Below, one piece after another: positions 1 to 8,366 of a DNA stretch of 24,450 nucleotides. The number at the start of each line of letters is the position of its first letter. The stretch's first letter is position 1. Location: contig JAFADI010000034.1 in assembly GCA_023424965.1 (NCBI GenBank), positions 1 to 24,450 on the forward strand, written 5' to 3'. A model generated the notes under the pieces. The model did no database searches, was not told the origin of the DNA, and was given only the letters and a program-made list of their open reading frames with translations. The position numbers and the translations under genes were made by a program. Origin of the DNA: Bacillota bacterium (GTDB lineage Bacteria; Bacillota; Clostridia; Acetivibrionales; JAFADI01).

Positions 1-2138
1 ACCGGGGAACCTATGTGGCGGGAGTGTGGTTTCCGGACAAAACCCGCGTGGGCTGGTGGAAGATAGGCTATCCCGAGTATTTCGGCAAGGTTGTAAACAC
101 AATCAATTTTATAGGGATCAATCTCAGGGTGGACGGCCATGAGGTGGATCTGGCGGTGGATGAGGTGCTGGAGTACAACCGCCGGCTGGATATGAAGGGC
201 GGCGTACTATATAGGAGTTTTACCGTAAAAACGCCTTCGGGACGTGTGGAGGTGAGGACGGAAAGGTTTTTCAGCCTCAGCCAGCGGGAAATAGCCGCTG
301 TCAGGTATTTGGTGCGCCCTGTGGACAGGGGGGCCGTCATCCGGCTTACTCCCTGCCTGGATGGGGATGTGCACAATGAGGATTCCAATTACCAGGAGAA
401 GTTCTGGCAGCAGGTTTCGGTCTCTGCCGGACCAGAGAAGGCAAGCCTCACCGTGAAGACAAAGCCCAACCCCTTTGGGACGCCAAGATTCACGGTGTGT
501 GCCGCCATGGGGGTCACGACTTCCGGAGAGGTCACCGGCTGGGACCCTTTTGAAAGGGATTGCTTTGCGGGAACGGAGATAAGGCTGCAGGCGGAAAAGG
601 GCCAGTGGGTGGGCGTGGATAAGTTCATTGCCGTGACCACCGACAGGGATATTGAAGAAGGGTTTGTGACCCAAAAGGCGGAGGAGCTGCTGGAGGAGAG
701 CATGAAAATGGGCTATGACAACCAGCGGGCAGCCCACAGCTGGTGCTGGGAGGACCGGTGGCAGAGGGCCGACGTTGAAATCCAGGGGGATGTGGAAGCC
801 CAGCAGGGCATACGCTTCAACATCTTCCAACTGCTATCCACCTATTATGGGGAGGATTCAAGGCTCAACATCGGACCGAAAGGCTTTACCGGGGAAAAAT
901 ACGGAGGGGCCACCTACTGGGACACGGAAGCCTTTGTGCTGCCCATGTACCTGGCAATAGCCCCGCCGGAAGTCCCAAGGAATCTCCTGGTCTACAGGCA
1001 TGACCAGTTGGAGGGAGCCTGTGAGAATGCCCGGCGGCAGGGCCTTTGCGGGGCTTTGTACCCCATGGTGACTTTTACGGGCGTCGAGTGCCACAACGAA
1101 TGGGAAATCACCTTTGAAGAGATCCACCGGAATGCAGCTGTTGCCCGTGCCATCTACCAGTATGTGAACTATACGGGGGACAGGGCCTACCTGTGGGAAT
1201 ACGGCATCGACGTCCTTATCGGGATTGCCAGGTTCTGGGCGGCCCGGGTGCACTATTCCGCCAGGTCCGGCAGCTACATGCTCCACGGTGTGACAGGACC
1301 CAACGAATACGAAAATAATGTCAGCAACAACTGGTATACCAACCGGATGGCGGTGTGGTGCCTCGAGTATGCCCTTGAGGCCATCGGCATAGCCCGGGAC
1401 AATGGATATGCGGCAAAGGTTGATGCCCACGGTGTTACGGCCCGGGAGGAAATGAAATGGCGGGAGATCGCGGAAAGAATGTATCTTCCCTATGATGGAG
1501 ATCTGGGGATTTTCATACAGCAGGATACCTTCCTTGACAAGGAGCTCAAAAGCGCCGATGAAATTCCCGCGGAGGAGAGGCCCATCAACCAGCACTGGTC
1601 CTGGGACAGAATCCTGCGGTCCTGCTACATCAAGCAGGCGGACGTTTTGCAGGGCATGTACTTCCTGGGGCATTTGTATCCGGAGGAAGTAAAAAGAAAA
1701 AATTTCCTGTTTTATGAGCCGATGACAGTCCACGAATCCAGCCTGTCTCCCTGCGTCCACGCCATACTGGCGGCGGAACTGGGTATGGGGGGAAAGTCGG
1801 TGGAAATGTACCGGCGGACGGCGAGGCTGGACCTGGACAACTACAACAACGATACGGCGGACGGGCTCCATATCACTTCCATGAGCGGCAGCTGGCTTGC
1901 CATCGTGCAGGGCTTTGCCGGAATGCGGGTGACGGAGGGGCGGCTTTCCTTCACGCCCTTTTTGCCGGAGGGCTGGAGGGCCTATTCCTTTAAGGTCAAT
2001 TACCGGGGAAGACTGCTTAAAATAAGGGTGGAGGACGGCAGGATGTCCATCCGGGTAGAGAGCGGGGAACCCATCGGTGTGTGGATTAAAGGGACGGAAC
2101 ATAGAATTGGGGAATTTTACGAGGAGATGCTGGCTTGA
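1..2138 (+). CDS. malP: Maltose phosphorylase, GH65 (5' end outside window)
   Basis: Cytoplasmic inverting phosphorylase: maltose plus phosphate gives beta-glucose 1-phosphate plus glucose. The reading frame is open from base 3, so the gene starts upstream; by comparison with the roughly 750-residue family, a few dozen N-terminal residues are missing. Counting from the GTG at base 15, the (alpha/alpha)6-barrel motifs include GGATYWDTEAF, then FTGVECHNEWEITFEEIHRN and TGPNEYENNV, whose Glu (residue 431, codon at 1305) matches the GH65 general acid. The phosphate-loop motif VHESSLSPCVHAILAAELG follows. From remembered family sequences, the VECHNEWEITFEE stretch resembles maltose phosphorylases more than kojibiose or trehalose phosphorylases. 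The next gene, beta-phosphoglucomutase, consumes the product and overlaps by 4 bp. Another alpha-glucobiose phosphorylase specificity remains possible. Confidence 0.9.
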   Translation, partial: RGTYVAGVWFPDKTRVGWWKIGYPEYFGKVVNTINFIGINLRVDGHEVDLAVDEVLEYNRRLDMKGGVLYRSFTVKTPSGRVEVRTERFFSLSQREIAAVRYLVRPVDRGAVIRLTPCLDGDVHNEDSNYQEKFWQQVSVSAGPEKASLTVKTKPNPFGTPRFTVCAAMGVTTSGEVTGWDPFERDCFAGTEIRLQAEKGQWVGVDKFIAVTTDRDIEEGFVTQKAEELLEESMKMGYDNQRAAHSWCWEDRWQRADVEIQGDVEAQQGIRFNIFQLLSTYYGEDSRLNIGPKGFTGEKYGGATYWDTEAFVLPMYLAIAPPEVPRNLLVYRHDQLEGACENARRQGLCGALYPMVTFTGVECHNEWEITFEEIHRNAAVARAIYQYVNYTGDRAYLWEYGIDVLIGIARFWAARVHYSARSGSYMLHGVTGPNEYENNVSNNWYTNRMAVWCLEYALEAIGIARDNGYAAKVDAHGVTAREEMKWREIAERMYLPYDGDLGIFIQQDTFLDKELKSADEIPAEERPINQHWSWDRILRSCYIKQADVLQGMYFLGHLYPEEVKRKNFLFYEPMTVHESSLSPCVHAILAAELGMGGKSVEMYRRTARLDLDNYNNDTADGLHITSMSGSWLAIVQGFAGMRVTEGRLSFTPFLPEGWRAYSFKVNYRGRLLKIRVEDGRMSIRVESGEPIGVWIKGTEHRIGEFYEEMLA

Positions 2139-2788
2139 AAATTGAGGAGATAGATATTAAAAGGGTTGAGGCGGTCATATTTGACCTGGACGGGGTGATC
2201 ACCGATACGGCGAGATACCACTACATGGCCTGGAAACGGCTGACGGAGAAATTGGGCATTCATTTCGACGAAAAAATCAACGAGCAGTTGAAGGGTGTGG
2301 ACCGGAGGAACTCCCTGGAAATCATCCTGAGCAGTTCCGGCAGGCGGTACGGACTCGAAGAAAAACAGCAATTGGCGGAGAGAAAAAATGAGTATTACAA
2401 GGAACTGGTCAACGCCATGACCCCGGAAGACATCCTGCCCGGAGTGCTGCAGGTCCTGAAGGGGATGAAGGAAAAGGCAATCAAAAGAGGACTGGCGTCC
2501 GCCAGCAAAAATGCGTTTACGGTGGTAGACAAACTGGAGATCAGGCAGTATTTCGACTACATTGCGGATGCCGCAAAGATAAAAAAGGGAAAGCCCGATC
2601 CGGAGATCTTCCTTACGGTGGCGGAAAACCTTGGAGCGGACTCGGAAAACTGTATTGGTGTTGAAGATGCGGAGGCGGGCATACGGGCGATAAAATCCGC
2701 TGGGATGTATGCCATAGGCATCGGGGACCGGAAGGTGCTGAGGGAAGCGGATAAAGTCATTAAAGGCCTGGAAGAGTTCAACATATAA
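2135..2788 (+). CDS. pgmB: Beta-phosphoglucomutase (HAD superfamily)
   Basis: Converts beta-glucose 1-phosphate, released by the upstream phosphorylase, to glucose 6-phosphate for glycolysis. The 217-residue length fits the family. HAD motif I is VIFDLDGVITD with nucleophile Asp17 and acid/base Asp19. The cap domain follows with GVDR at 54-57. Motif II is ASASKN (Ser124), the motif III lysine lies in KKGKPDP (Lys153), and the Mg2+-binding motif IV is GVEDAEAG (Glu177, Asp178). The start is a TTG whose last bases form the upstream TGA stop, giving a TTGA overlap. GAGGAG at 2121-2126 sits at good spacing inside malP, so translation is probably coupled. The gene lies in the malP-pgmB-malL operon, and its role follows directly from family plus context. 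Confidence 0.93.
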   Translation: MKIEEIDIKRVEAVIFDLDGVITDTARYHYMAWKRLTEKLGIHFDEKINEQLKGVDRRNSLEIILSSSGRRYGLEEKQQLAERKNEYYKELVNAMTPEDILPGVLQVLKGMKEKAIKRGLASASKNAFTVVDKLEIRQYFDYIADAAKIKKGKPDPEIFLTVAENLGADSENCIGVEDAEAGIRAIKSAGMYAIGIGDRKVLREADKVIKGLEEFNI

Positions 2789-2816
2789 AGGCAAAAGGCA
2801 TACAGGGAGGGCGGCC

Positions 2817-4505
2817 ATGAAGAAGGCGTGGTGGAAGGAAGCGGTTGTTTATCAGATTTACCCCAGGAGTTTTTATGATTCCGACGGCGACGGGATAGGA
2901 GACCTGAAGGGGATAATCCTGAAGCTTGATTATTTGAAGGATCTGGGCATTGATGTGATCTGGCTCAGTCCCGTCTATAAATCCCCCAACGACGACAACG
3001 GATATGATATTTCCGACTACCGGGATATCATGGAGGAGTTCGGAACCCTTAAGGATTTTGAAGAGCTGCTTGCAGAGGCGCATAACAGGGGGATAAAGCT
3101 GATCATGGACCTGGTGGTGAACCATACCTCCGATGAGCACCCCTGGTTTGTGGAAGCGAGAGCCTCGAAGGACAGCCCCAAAAGGGACTACTATATCTGG
3201 CGGGAAGGCAGGAATGGCAAAGAGCCCAACAACTGGGGCTCCTTCTTCTGCCCCTCCGCCTGGACCTATGACGAAGCTACGGGAGAATACTACCTGCATC
3301 TTTTCTCCGGGAAGCAGCCAGACCTGAACTGGGCCAATCCCGGTGTCAGGGAGGAAGTGTACGACATGATGGCCTGGTGGCTGGACAAAGGCATCGACGG
3401 ATTCCGGATGGACGTCATCAACTGCATCTGCAAGCCGGAAGGACTGGCGGATTCCTGCAAGGCTCCCACCTGCAGCGACGGCTATGTGCTGGACCCTGCG
3501 CTTTATGCCAATTGCCCGGGGGTGCACCAATACCTGCAGGAGATGAACAGAAAGGTCCTCAGCAGGTATGACATCATGACGGTGGGCGAAACTTCCAATG
3601 TGACGCCGGAAACCGCCGCCCTCTATGTAGGAGAAGACAGGAAGGAACTGAACATGGTCTTCCAGTTCGAGCTGATGGGAGTGGACTGCGGCGAAGGCGG
3701 GAAATGGGACCGGGTGCCCTGGAAGCTGACGGAGTTCAAAGGAATTATGTCCAGGTGGCAGAAGGAGCTTTCCGGTAAGGGCTGGAACAGCCTGTACCTG
3801 GGAAACCACGACCAGCCAAGGCAGGTGTCGCGCTTTGGAGATGACGGGAAATACAGGATGGAATCGGCAAAAATGCTGGCAACCCTGCTGCATACCCTCC
3901 AGGGGACACCCTACATCTACCAGGGGGAGGAAATTGGGATGACCAACGTCTGGTTTGAGTCCCTGGAAGAGTGCCGGGACATCGAAACCCTTAACTTCTA
4001 TCGTGAATATGTGGCCGGGAGGGGCGGAGACCCAGAGAAGGCCATGGAGCTCATCCATGCCGTGGGCAGGGATAATGCCAGGACCCCCATGCAGTGGGAT
4101 AATAGCGCAAATGCAGGCTTTACCGCGGGAAAGCCCTGGATAAAGGTGAATCCCAATTATGTGAATATAAACGCCAGGAATGCGGTGGAGGACAAAAACT
4201 CCATTTTCAATTACTATAAAAGGCTGATAGAGCTCAGAAAGGAAATTCCCGTCCTCGTTTATGGGGAATACAGGCCCGTCCTGGAAGAGGATGAGCAGAT
4301 TTACAGCTACCTGAGGTGCATGGGAGAAGAACGGCTGCTGGTGGTGTTGAATTTCTTCGGAACCGAAACCCTCTTCAGTCTTCCGGCGGAAATCACCTGT
4401 GAGGGTAAGGAACTGCTGATATCGAATTATGCGGTTCCCGGGGAAAGGGATTTGAGAAATATTTTGTTGAGACCTTACGAGGCAAGGGTCTACCGGTTGA
4501 TGTGA
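2817..4505 (+). CDS. malL: Oligo-1,6-glucosidase-type alpha-glucosidase, GH13_31
   Basis: Retaining cytoplasmic alpha-glucosidase of 562 residues, the usual size for this subfamily. It begins KKAWWKEAVVYQIYPRSF and carries a calcium-loop DSDGDGIGDL at 21-30. Conserved region I is DLVVNHTS. Region II, GFRMDVIN, has nucleophile Asp199, and region III, VGETSNV, has acid Glu258. Region IV, YLGNHDQPR, has Asp332. The residue after the nucleophile is Val200; in this subfamily Val there is associated with alpha-1,6 (isomalto-oligosaccharide) specificity and smaller residues with alpha-1,4. It would therefore complement the maltose phosphorylase by handling isomaltose, panose or starch branch stubs. 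The start follows an AGGGAGG ribosome site, 28 bp after pgmB, and the gene closes the operon. Trehalose-6-phosphate hydrolase is a less likely alternative, because the trehalose-utilisation context is absent. Confidence 0.9.
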   Translation: MKKAWWKEAVVYQIYPRSFYDSDGDGIGDLKGIILKLDYLKDLGIDVIWLSPVYKSPNDDNGYDISDYRDIMEEFGTLKDFEELLAEAHNRGIKLIMDLVVNHTSDEHPWFVEARASKDSPKRDYYIWREGRNGKEPNNWGSFFCPSAWTYDEATGEYYLHLFSGKQPDLNWANPGVREEVYDMMAWWLDKGIDGFRMDVINCICKPEGLADSCKAPTCSDGYVLDPALYANCPGVHQYLQEMNRKVLSRYDIMTVGETSNVTPETAALYVGEDRKELNMVFQFELMGVDCGEGGKWDRVPWKLTEFKGIMSRWQKELSGKGWNSLYLGNHDQPRQVSRFGDDGKYRMESAKMLATLLHTLQGTPYIYQGEEIGMTNVWFESLEECRDIETLNFYREYVAGRGGDPEKAMELIHAVGRDNARTPMQWDNSANAGFTAGKPWIKVNPNYVNINARNAVEDKNSIFNYYKRLIELRKEIPVLVYGEYRPVLEEDEQIYSYLRCMGEERLLVVLNFFGTETLFSLPAEITCEGKELLISNYAVPGERDLRNILLRPYEARVYRLM

Positions 4506-4536
4506 CGTCAAAAGATAGATATGCATGCAGGTGTGG

Positions 4537-4610
4537 GAACCGCGGCAGTCCGGACGAAATTCCGGCCTCCTGCGGTTCTTGGCTTTTCGGGTTAATTTAT
4601 TTTTGATTTT
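4537..4610 (+). terminator. Probable terminator of the maltose operon
   Basis: A GAACCGC / GCGGTTC stem (4537-4543 with 4572-4578) has an inner CCGG/CCGG pairing (4550-4553 with 4562-4565) and a mismatched middle. The downstream side is T-rich but interrupted (TTGGCTTTTCGGG, then TTATTTTTGATTTT). It sits 30 bp after malL and just before the next promoter. The moderate stem and weak U-tract limit confidence. Confidence 0.45.
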
Positions 4611-4631
4611 AGAGTCCGTTACCGATATAAT
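4603..4631 (+). promoter_or_regulatory. Sigma-A-like promoter of the epimerase-like gene
   Basis: TTGATT (4603-4608), then exactly 17 bases, then a perfect TATAAT (4626-4631). It faces the gene starting at 4694 and lies just after the putative maltose-operon terminator, so the epimerase-like gene can be transcribed independently. I see no clear operator palindrome overlapping it. Confidence 0.7.
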
Positions 4632-4693
4632 TGTGTTGAAAATACTTGATTTTACAGATAAACACTGGAGAATAAAAAGAGAGGATGATCAAC

Positions 4694-5755
4694 ATGCGGG
4701 AAACAGATTTCAGCAAGAGGCAGGTTCTAAAGTACGTGGGCGACCCCAGCCAGTTGTTCGGCGCAAAAGACTATACCCTCAACAGTGGAAAGGCCAGGGG
4801 AGTGAGAGCGGTGGACCTGAAAAACGGTTCGGGACTGGAATTTACGGTGCTGCCGGACAGGGGAATGGATATTGCCTGGCTGTCCTATAAGGGAGTAAAT
4901 TTCAGCTACATAGGAAAGCCGGGCGTTGTGGCTCCGGAGTACTACAGCCAGAGCGGGCTGGATTTTCTGCGGAGCTTTTATGCGGGATTTCTGACCACCT
5001 GTGGGTTAAGGAGCGTGGGTTCTCCATCCGTTGACGAAGGGGAGGAATTGGGGCTACACGGACGCATAGCCAACACTCCGGCAGAAGAGGTATATTCGGG
5101 AACGGAATGGAAGGAGCAGAGCCCCGTCCTTAAAGTAAAAGGAAGGATGAGGGAGGCCAGGGTCTTTGGCGAGAACCTGGTGCTCCGCAGGGAAATCACC
5201 TGCAAATGCGGCGAAAACAAAATTGTCATCGAAGATTCCGTTGAAAACGACGGCTTCAGAAAAGAGCCCCTGATGCTTTTGTACCACTTCAACCTGGGGT
5301 ATCCGGTGCTTGATGAAAAAGCTTACCTGCTGGCCCCCACCAGGGAGCTGAGACCCAGGGATGAAGTAGCCGCAAAGGGTGTCGACGCCCACGACCGGTT
5401 CCAAAAGCCCACGGAAGACTATTCCGAACAGGTCTTTTACCATGACCTGAAAGCCGATAAAGACGGAAATACCTGTGCCGCGTTGATCAATGAGGAGCTT
5501 GGGCTGGGTGTGGTGATCCGTATCAACAAAAACCAGCTTTCCAACTTCACCCAGTGGAAGCAGATGGGCGAAGGAGAATATGTTCTGGGCATGGAGCCCT
5601 GCAACTGCCAGGTGGGAGGCCGGGCCGATTCCAGGGCCAAGGGCGTTCTGGAATACCTGGAGCCGGGAGAGGTCAGGACCTTCAGGACGGAAATCGAGAT
5701 TCTGGACGGTGCCGGAGAGATCGACAGGCTGAAGAAGGAGATCGAAAAGCTGTAA
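4694..5755 (+). CDS. DUF4432 aldose 1-epimerase-like protein
   Basis: Galactose-mutarotase-fold protein of the DUF4432 type, 353 residues. Likely roles are interconverting sugar anomers or binding a sugar; the true substrate of this family is not settled. Visible motifs are FTVLPDRGMDIAWLSYKG, a LGLHGRI motif with His122, and MLLYHFNLGYPVLD with His198, the two His-containing motifs expected for the sugar site. They are followed by LGMEPCN and a C-terminal LEYLEPGEVRTFRTEIEIL strand pair typical of the fold. An in-frame ATG at 4685 is too close to the AGAGAGG ribosome site, so the ATG at 4694, about 8 bases beyond it, is preferred. The gene has its own promoter and a strong terminator. It follows the maltose operon and may handle glucose anomers produced there, but this is inference. 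Confidence 0.85.
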   Translation: MRETDFSKRQVLKYVGDPSQLFGAKDYTLNSGKARGVRAVDLKNGSGLEFTVLPDRGMDIAWLSYKGVNFSYIGKPGVVAPEYYSQSGLDFLRSFYAGFLTTCGLRSVGSPSVDEGEELGLHGRIANTPAEEVYSGTEWKEQSPVLKVKGRMREARVFGENLVLRREITCKCGENKIVIEDSVENDGFRKEPLMLLYHFNLGYPVLDEKAYLLAPTRELRPRDEVAAKGVDAHDRFQKPTEDYSEQVFYHDLKADKDGNTCAALINEELGLGVVIRINKNQLSNFTQWKQMGEGEYVLGMEPCNCQVGGRADSRAKGVLEYLEPGEVRTFRTEIEILDGAGEIDRLKKEIEKL

Positions 5756-5820
5756 AATAACCTGTTGTGTTAGTTGATCTCCATTAGCACAACGCGTTAA
5801 TGAAAAAGCAAATTTTAAGA

Positions 5821-5866
5821 AAAGCAGCACCGGCTTGATAAACTGAAGCGCCGGTGCTGCTTTTTT
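5821..5866 (+). terminator. Strong Rho-independent terminator
   Basis: A perfect 14-bp stem pairs AAAGCAGCACCGGC (5821-5834) with GCCGGTGCTGCTTT (5850-5863) across a 15-base loop. The T-run extends to 5866. It lies 65 bp after the epimerase-like gene and should end its transcript. Confidence 0.88.
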
Positions 5867-5900
5867 GCTTTAACGGCAGTTGTTCTCTGCTTTTTTCTGT

Positions 5901-5976
5901 GGGGACAGTCCTCAACTATTTCCGTATTTTCGTGTTTTTGATGGCGGCTTTTCCCATAAAATTGAGGACTGTCCCC
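5901..5976. repeat. 76-bp inverted-repeat (REP/MITE-like) element, left copy
   Basis: Perfect 15-bp terminal inverted repeats: GGGGACAGTCCTCAA at 5901-5915 and its complement at 5962-5976, enclosing an AT-rich core. A second element of exactly the same 76-bp span and orientation is at 17425-17500. GGGGAC...GTCCCC termini resemble the REP-like palindromes that, from general knowledge, scatter through clostridial genomes beside IS200-type (RAYT) transposases. No transposase is visible here. Confidence 0.65.
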
Positions 5977-5981
5977 TATAA

Positions 5982-6151
5982 AGGACGGCCCAGGCAACCA
6001 CCTGGTCTACCACCTGCAGGGCTGCAAAATCGGTGACAACATCCGTGAACTGATCCGGCAGAATGCTGGATGGAGGAGTGGGCAGATTTTTCTTGTGTTT
6101 GAGATTCCGGTAGAAAAAGCAGAGAAAATAAAGTATGATATTGTTATATGA
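5982..6151 (+). pseudogene. Fragment of a GRE-activase gene joined to unknown sequence
   Basis: Bases 5982-6027 match 17630-17675, the 5' coding part of the intact activase gene, at 44 of 46 positions and in the same orientation. The frame reads DGPGNHLVYHLQGC, the lead-up to the radical-SAM cysteines. It then switches to unrelated sequence (KIGDNIRELIRQNAGW...) that stays open to a TGA at 6149-6151. The CxxxCxxC motif is lost and no start codon or ribosome site precedes it, so it is a remnant. One difference is silent (CCA/CCG) and one changes Arg to His, so it may come from a paralog. I do not recognise the 3' part. Confidence 0.7.
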
Positions 6152-6166
6152 AACGTTTTAGGAGGA
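6134..6166 (+). promoter_or_regulatory. -10, LacI-type operator and RBS before first regulator
   Basis: A TATGAT -10 candidate (6134-6139) lacks a convincing -35. It is followed by TGAAACGTTTTA (6149-6160), a LacI-family operator palindrome centred on CG with five of six pairs matching. The ribosome site AGGAGGA directly abuts it. The position suggests autorepression by the regulator encoded at 6171. Confidence 0.5.
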
Positions 6167-6170
6167 GCAT

Positions 6171-8366
6171 ATGGCAACAATCAAGGAAGTCGCAAAGCTC
6201 GCGGGAGTCTCTATAGGTACCGTATCCAATGTGTTAAATGGAAAAACATTGAATGCCGAATTAATTGAACGGGTCGAAGAGGCGATGCAACAGTTGTCTT
6301 ATCGGCCGGACGCGAATGCGCGCAGCCTTAAAAATACAAAAAGTAAATTAATCGGAGTAATATTGCCAAATATTACCCATCCGGACTTTTCACGATTTCT
6401 ATCGGAATTAGAAATATTATTAAGAGAAAAAGGGTATGGAATTCTGCTTAAGATTAGCCAAAACAACCGTCTTTTAGAAAAAAAAAGTATAGCCCAGTGC
6501 CTGGAACAATGTGTGGATGGGATTATTTTTTACGCGGCAGCGAAGAAAGACGTTGAGCATATTATTGAGAATGTTAACATACCCATTGTGTTAATCAGTA
6601 AATATCATGTGCCCAGATTTGTTGGAGACAGTATCATTTTAAGTTATAAAAAAGCCATAGAAGAGATATATGATCGATTGAGGGCGAAAGGAATCGGAGA
6701 GATTGGGCTGATCTTTGAGTCAAAGCTGCTTATAAATGAAGAGATAGGGGAAATAGCCGAAAAATACAGTATTTCGGAACAGTACATTAAAATCGTAGAT
6801 TACAGTAAGGAAAGAGGATTTAAGGCTGCCTATGAGCTGTTTTACGAGAAGCCCGAGATCAAAGCGATCATTACCAGTAATAGCTTGATTGCAATAGGTT
6901 CAAGAAAAGCTCTGGAGCTTTTAGAGAGGAAAGATGTACTGATTTTCACCTGTAAGGAAAGTAACTGGATTGAGGATAATGATTATAATGATGGCATTAT
7001 CAGTATTTCCCAAAAGGAAGTAGCGGAAAGAGCAGTCAATAGGATTATTGAGGCAATTGACAAGCCAAATGTGCATGAGCAAATGACGGAGGTAATTCAC
7101 GCACAGTTTCAGTATGAGACAAAAGAATTTGTGCCGGAATATACAGCAAGTAAAAAGCTGAAATTTGCCATGTTTGATTCGCCGGTAGCAAGGGGGATTC
7201 AGATGCTTGCAGGAATGTATCAGAAAAAGACCGGTGTGGAATTGATTTTTGAATTATTGGACTATGGAGAACTGGAGGAACGAATTAATAAAATTGCAAA
7301 AGAAGAAAGCAGTATGTATGATGGGTTTATGCTTGATATAACATGGCTTGATGAAATAGCAGAAAGTGGAGTAATTCTTTATATTGAGGATTACTTTCAT
7401 GAGGACAGCACGTATCTGGATGGTTTTATCGACGAAATGCTTCGGGAGTACGGAGTATATGAGGACAAGCTGTATGCCCTTCCGCTTATGACTGGAACCC
7501 AGCTTCTGTTTTATCAAAAAGACTTATTTGAAGATCAGATTTTAAAACGGCAGTTTTTCAGACAATATGGAGAAGAATTGGTTCCGCCTTCTAATTGGGC
7601 TCAATTTAATCTGATTGCAGAATTTTTTACCCGATCCATAAACTCAAAATCACCGGTTGTATATGGAACAGCATGCATCAGAGGAGAGAATGTGTTTAAC
7701 TCCATTGGTTTTTTAAATCGGTTGTGGTCTTACGGCGCGGATGTTTTTGATGAATCAGGAAAGGTAGACATCGATTCTAAAAATGCCGTAAATGCTCTGA
7801 AAAGCTATATTAAAAGCTTTCAATACAGCTCACCGAATGAGAAAAATAATTCTTGGGATGATATGGTTTTTGAGTTTAAAAAAGGAACGATTGCGATGGC
7901 AATTATGTACGATTCCCATGCGATGGAAATTAATGATTATACAAAATCCAAAGTGGCTGGAAACATCGGGAGTACATTAATTCCAGGAGGTACACCGGTG
8001 CTTGGAGGATGGAGCCTTGGTTTAAACGCCTACGGAAGGGAAAAAAAGGGTGCCATGGAATTCCTAAAATGGGTATGCAGTGCTGAAAACTCGATTTTAC
8101 TATCTTTATTGGGTGGTTCGACGGTCCAGAAGAACTATTATGAAAAGGCGGATCTGGAAAATGTGTATCCATGGAAAAAACTCATATTGGAAAGCTACAA
8201 GCAACGCAGAAAAAGAAGATTTCCGATGGGTTATGCAAAAACAAGGCGCAAAAGTGAAATATATATGAAAACTATTCCTCATGAAATTGATAGTGTATTG
8301 CTTGGGGAGATAACGGAAGAGCAGGCAATCGCAAATATGAACAAGGAGATAAGAAAGCTTCTTTAA
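6171..8366 (+). CDS. LacI-type regulator fused to a MalE-like solute-binding domain
   Basis: A 731-residue cytoplasmic transcription factor, about twice the usual LacI length. Residues 1-60 are a LacI HTH (MATIKEVAKLAGVSIGTVSNVLN) with hinge helix YRPDANARSLK. Residues about 61-320 are the LacI/PBP1 sensor fold (KLIGVILPNITHPDFSRFL, then VDGIIFYAA). From about 329 to the end is a second sensor of the type found in MalE-like extracellular sugar-binding proteins (KLKFAMFDS, then LYALPLMTGTQLLFYQKDLF and IPGGTPVLGGWSLGLNAYG). There is no signal peptide or membrane segment, so the binding domain should act inside the cell. It heads the aldolase operon, is preceded by a LacI-type operator, and is paralogous to the regulator at 11142. 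It probably represses itself and the 8691 operon; the ligands are unknown. Codon usage is markedly AT-rich. Confidence 0.88.
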   Translation: MATIKEVAKLAGVSIGTVSNVLNGKTLNAELIERVEEAMQQLSYRPDANARSLKNTKSKLIGVILPNITHPDFSRFLSELEILLREKGYGILLKISQNNRLLEKKSIAQCLEQCVDGIIFYAAAKKDVEHIIENVNIPIVLISKYHVPRFVGDSIILSYKKAIEEIYDRLRAKGIGEIGLIFESKLLINEEIGEIAEKYSISEQYIKIVDYSKERGFKAAYELFYEKPEIKAIITSNSLIAIGSRKALELLERKDVLIFTCKESNWIEDNDYNDGIISISQKEVAERAVNRIIEAIDKPNVHEQMTEVIHAQFQYETKEFVPEYTASKKLKFAMFDSPVARGIQMLAGMYQKKTGVELIFELLDYGELEERINKIAKEESSMYDGFMLDITWLDEIAESGVILYIEDYFHEDSTYLDGFIDEMLREYGVYEDKLYALPLMTGTQLLFYQKDLFEDQILKRQFFRQYGEELVPPSNWAQFNLIAEFFTRSINSKSPVVYGTACIRGENVFNSIGFLNRLWSYGADVFDESGKVDIDSKNAVNALKSYIKSFQYSSPNEKNNSWDDMVFEFKKGTIAMAIMYDSHAMEINDYTKSKVAGNIGSTLIPGGTPVLGGWSLGLNAYGREKKGAMEFLKWVCSAENSILLSLLGGSTVQKNYYEKADLENVYPWKKLILESYKQRRKRRFPMGYAKTRRKSEIYMKTIPHEIDSVLLGEITEEQAIANMNKEIRKLL

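Larger units (their letters stand above)
5756..6170. other. Gene-poor spacer: terminator, inverted repeat, gene fragment
   Basis: This 415-bp stretch carries no intact gene. In order it holds the epimerase terminator (5821-5866), a 76-bp inverted-repeat element (5901-5976), a fragment of a GRE-activase coding sequence running to a stop at 6151, and the operator and ribosome site of the next regulator gene. Base composition changes here from GC-rich on the left to AT-rich on the right, so I read it as the left boundary of a rearranged or acquired segment. Confidence 0.6.

Noticed and set aside
858..2102. 414-codon minus-strand frame opposite the maltose phosphorylase
   Set aside because: Low-complexity Pro/His/Gly-rich translation typical of an antisense shadow in GC-rich coding DNA; no ribosome site.
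2778..4526. 582-codon open frame on the minus strand opposite the GH13 gene
   Set aside because: It mirrors the third-position GC bias of malL, contains no recognisable domain, and malL has full catalytic motifs.
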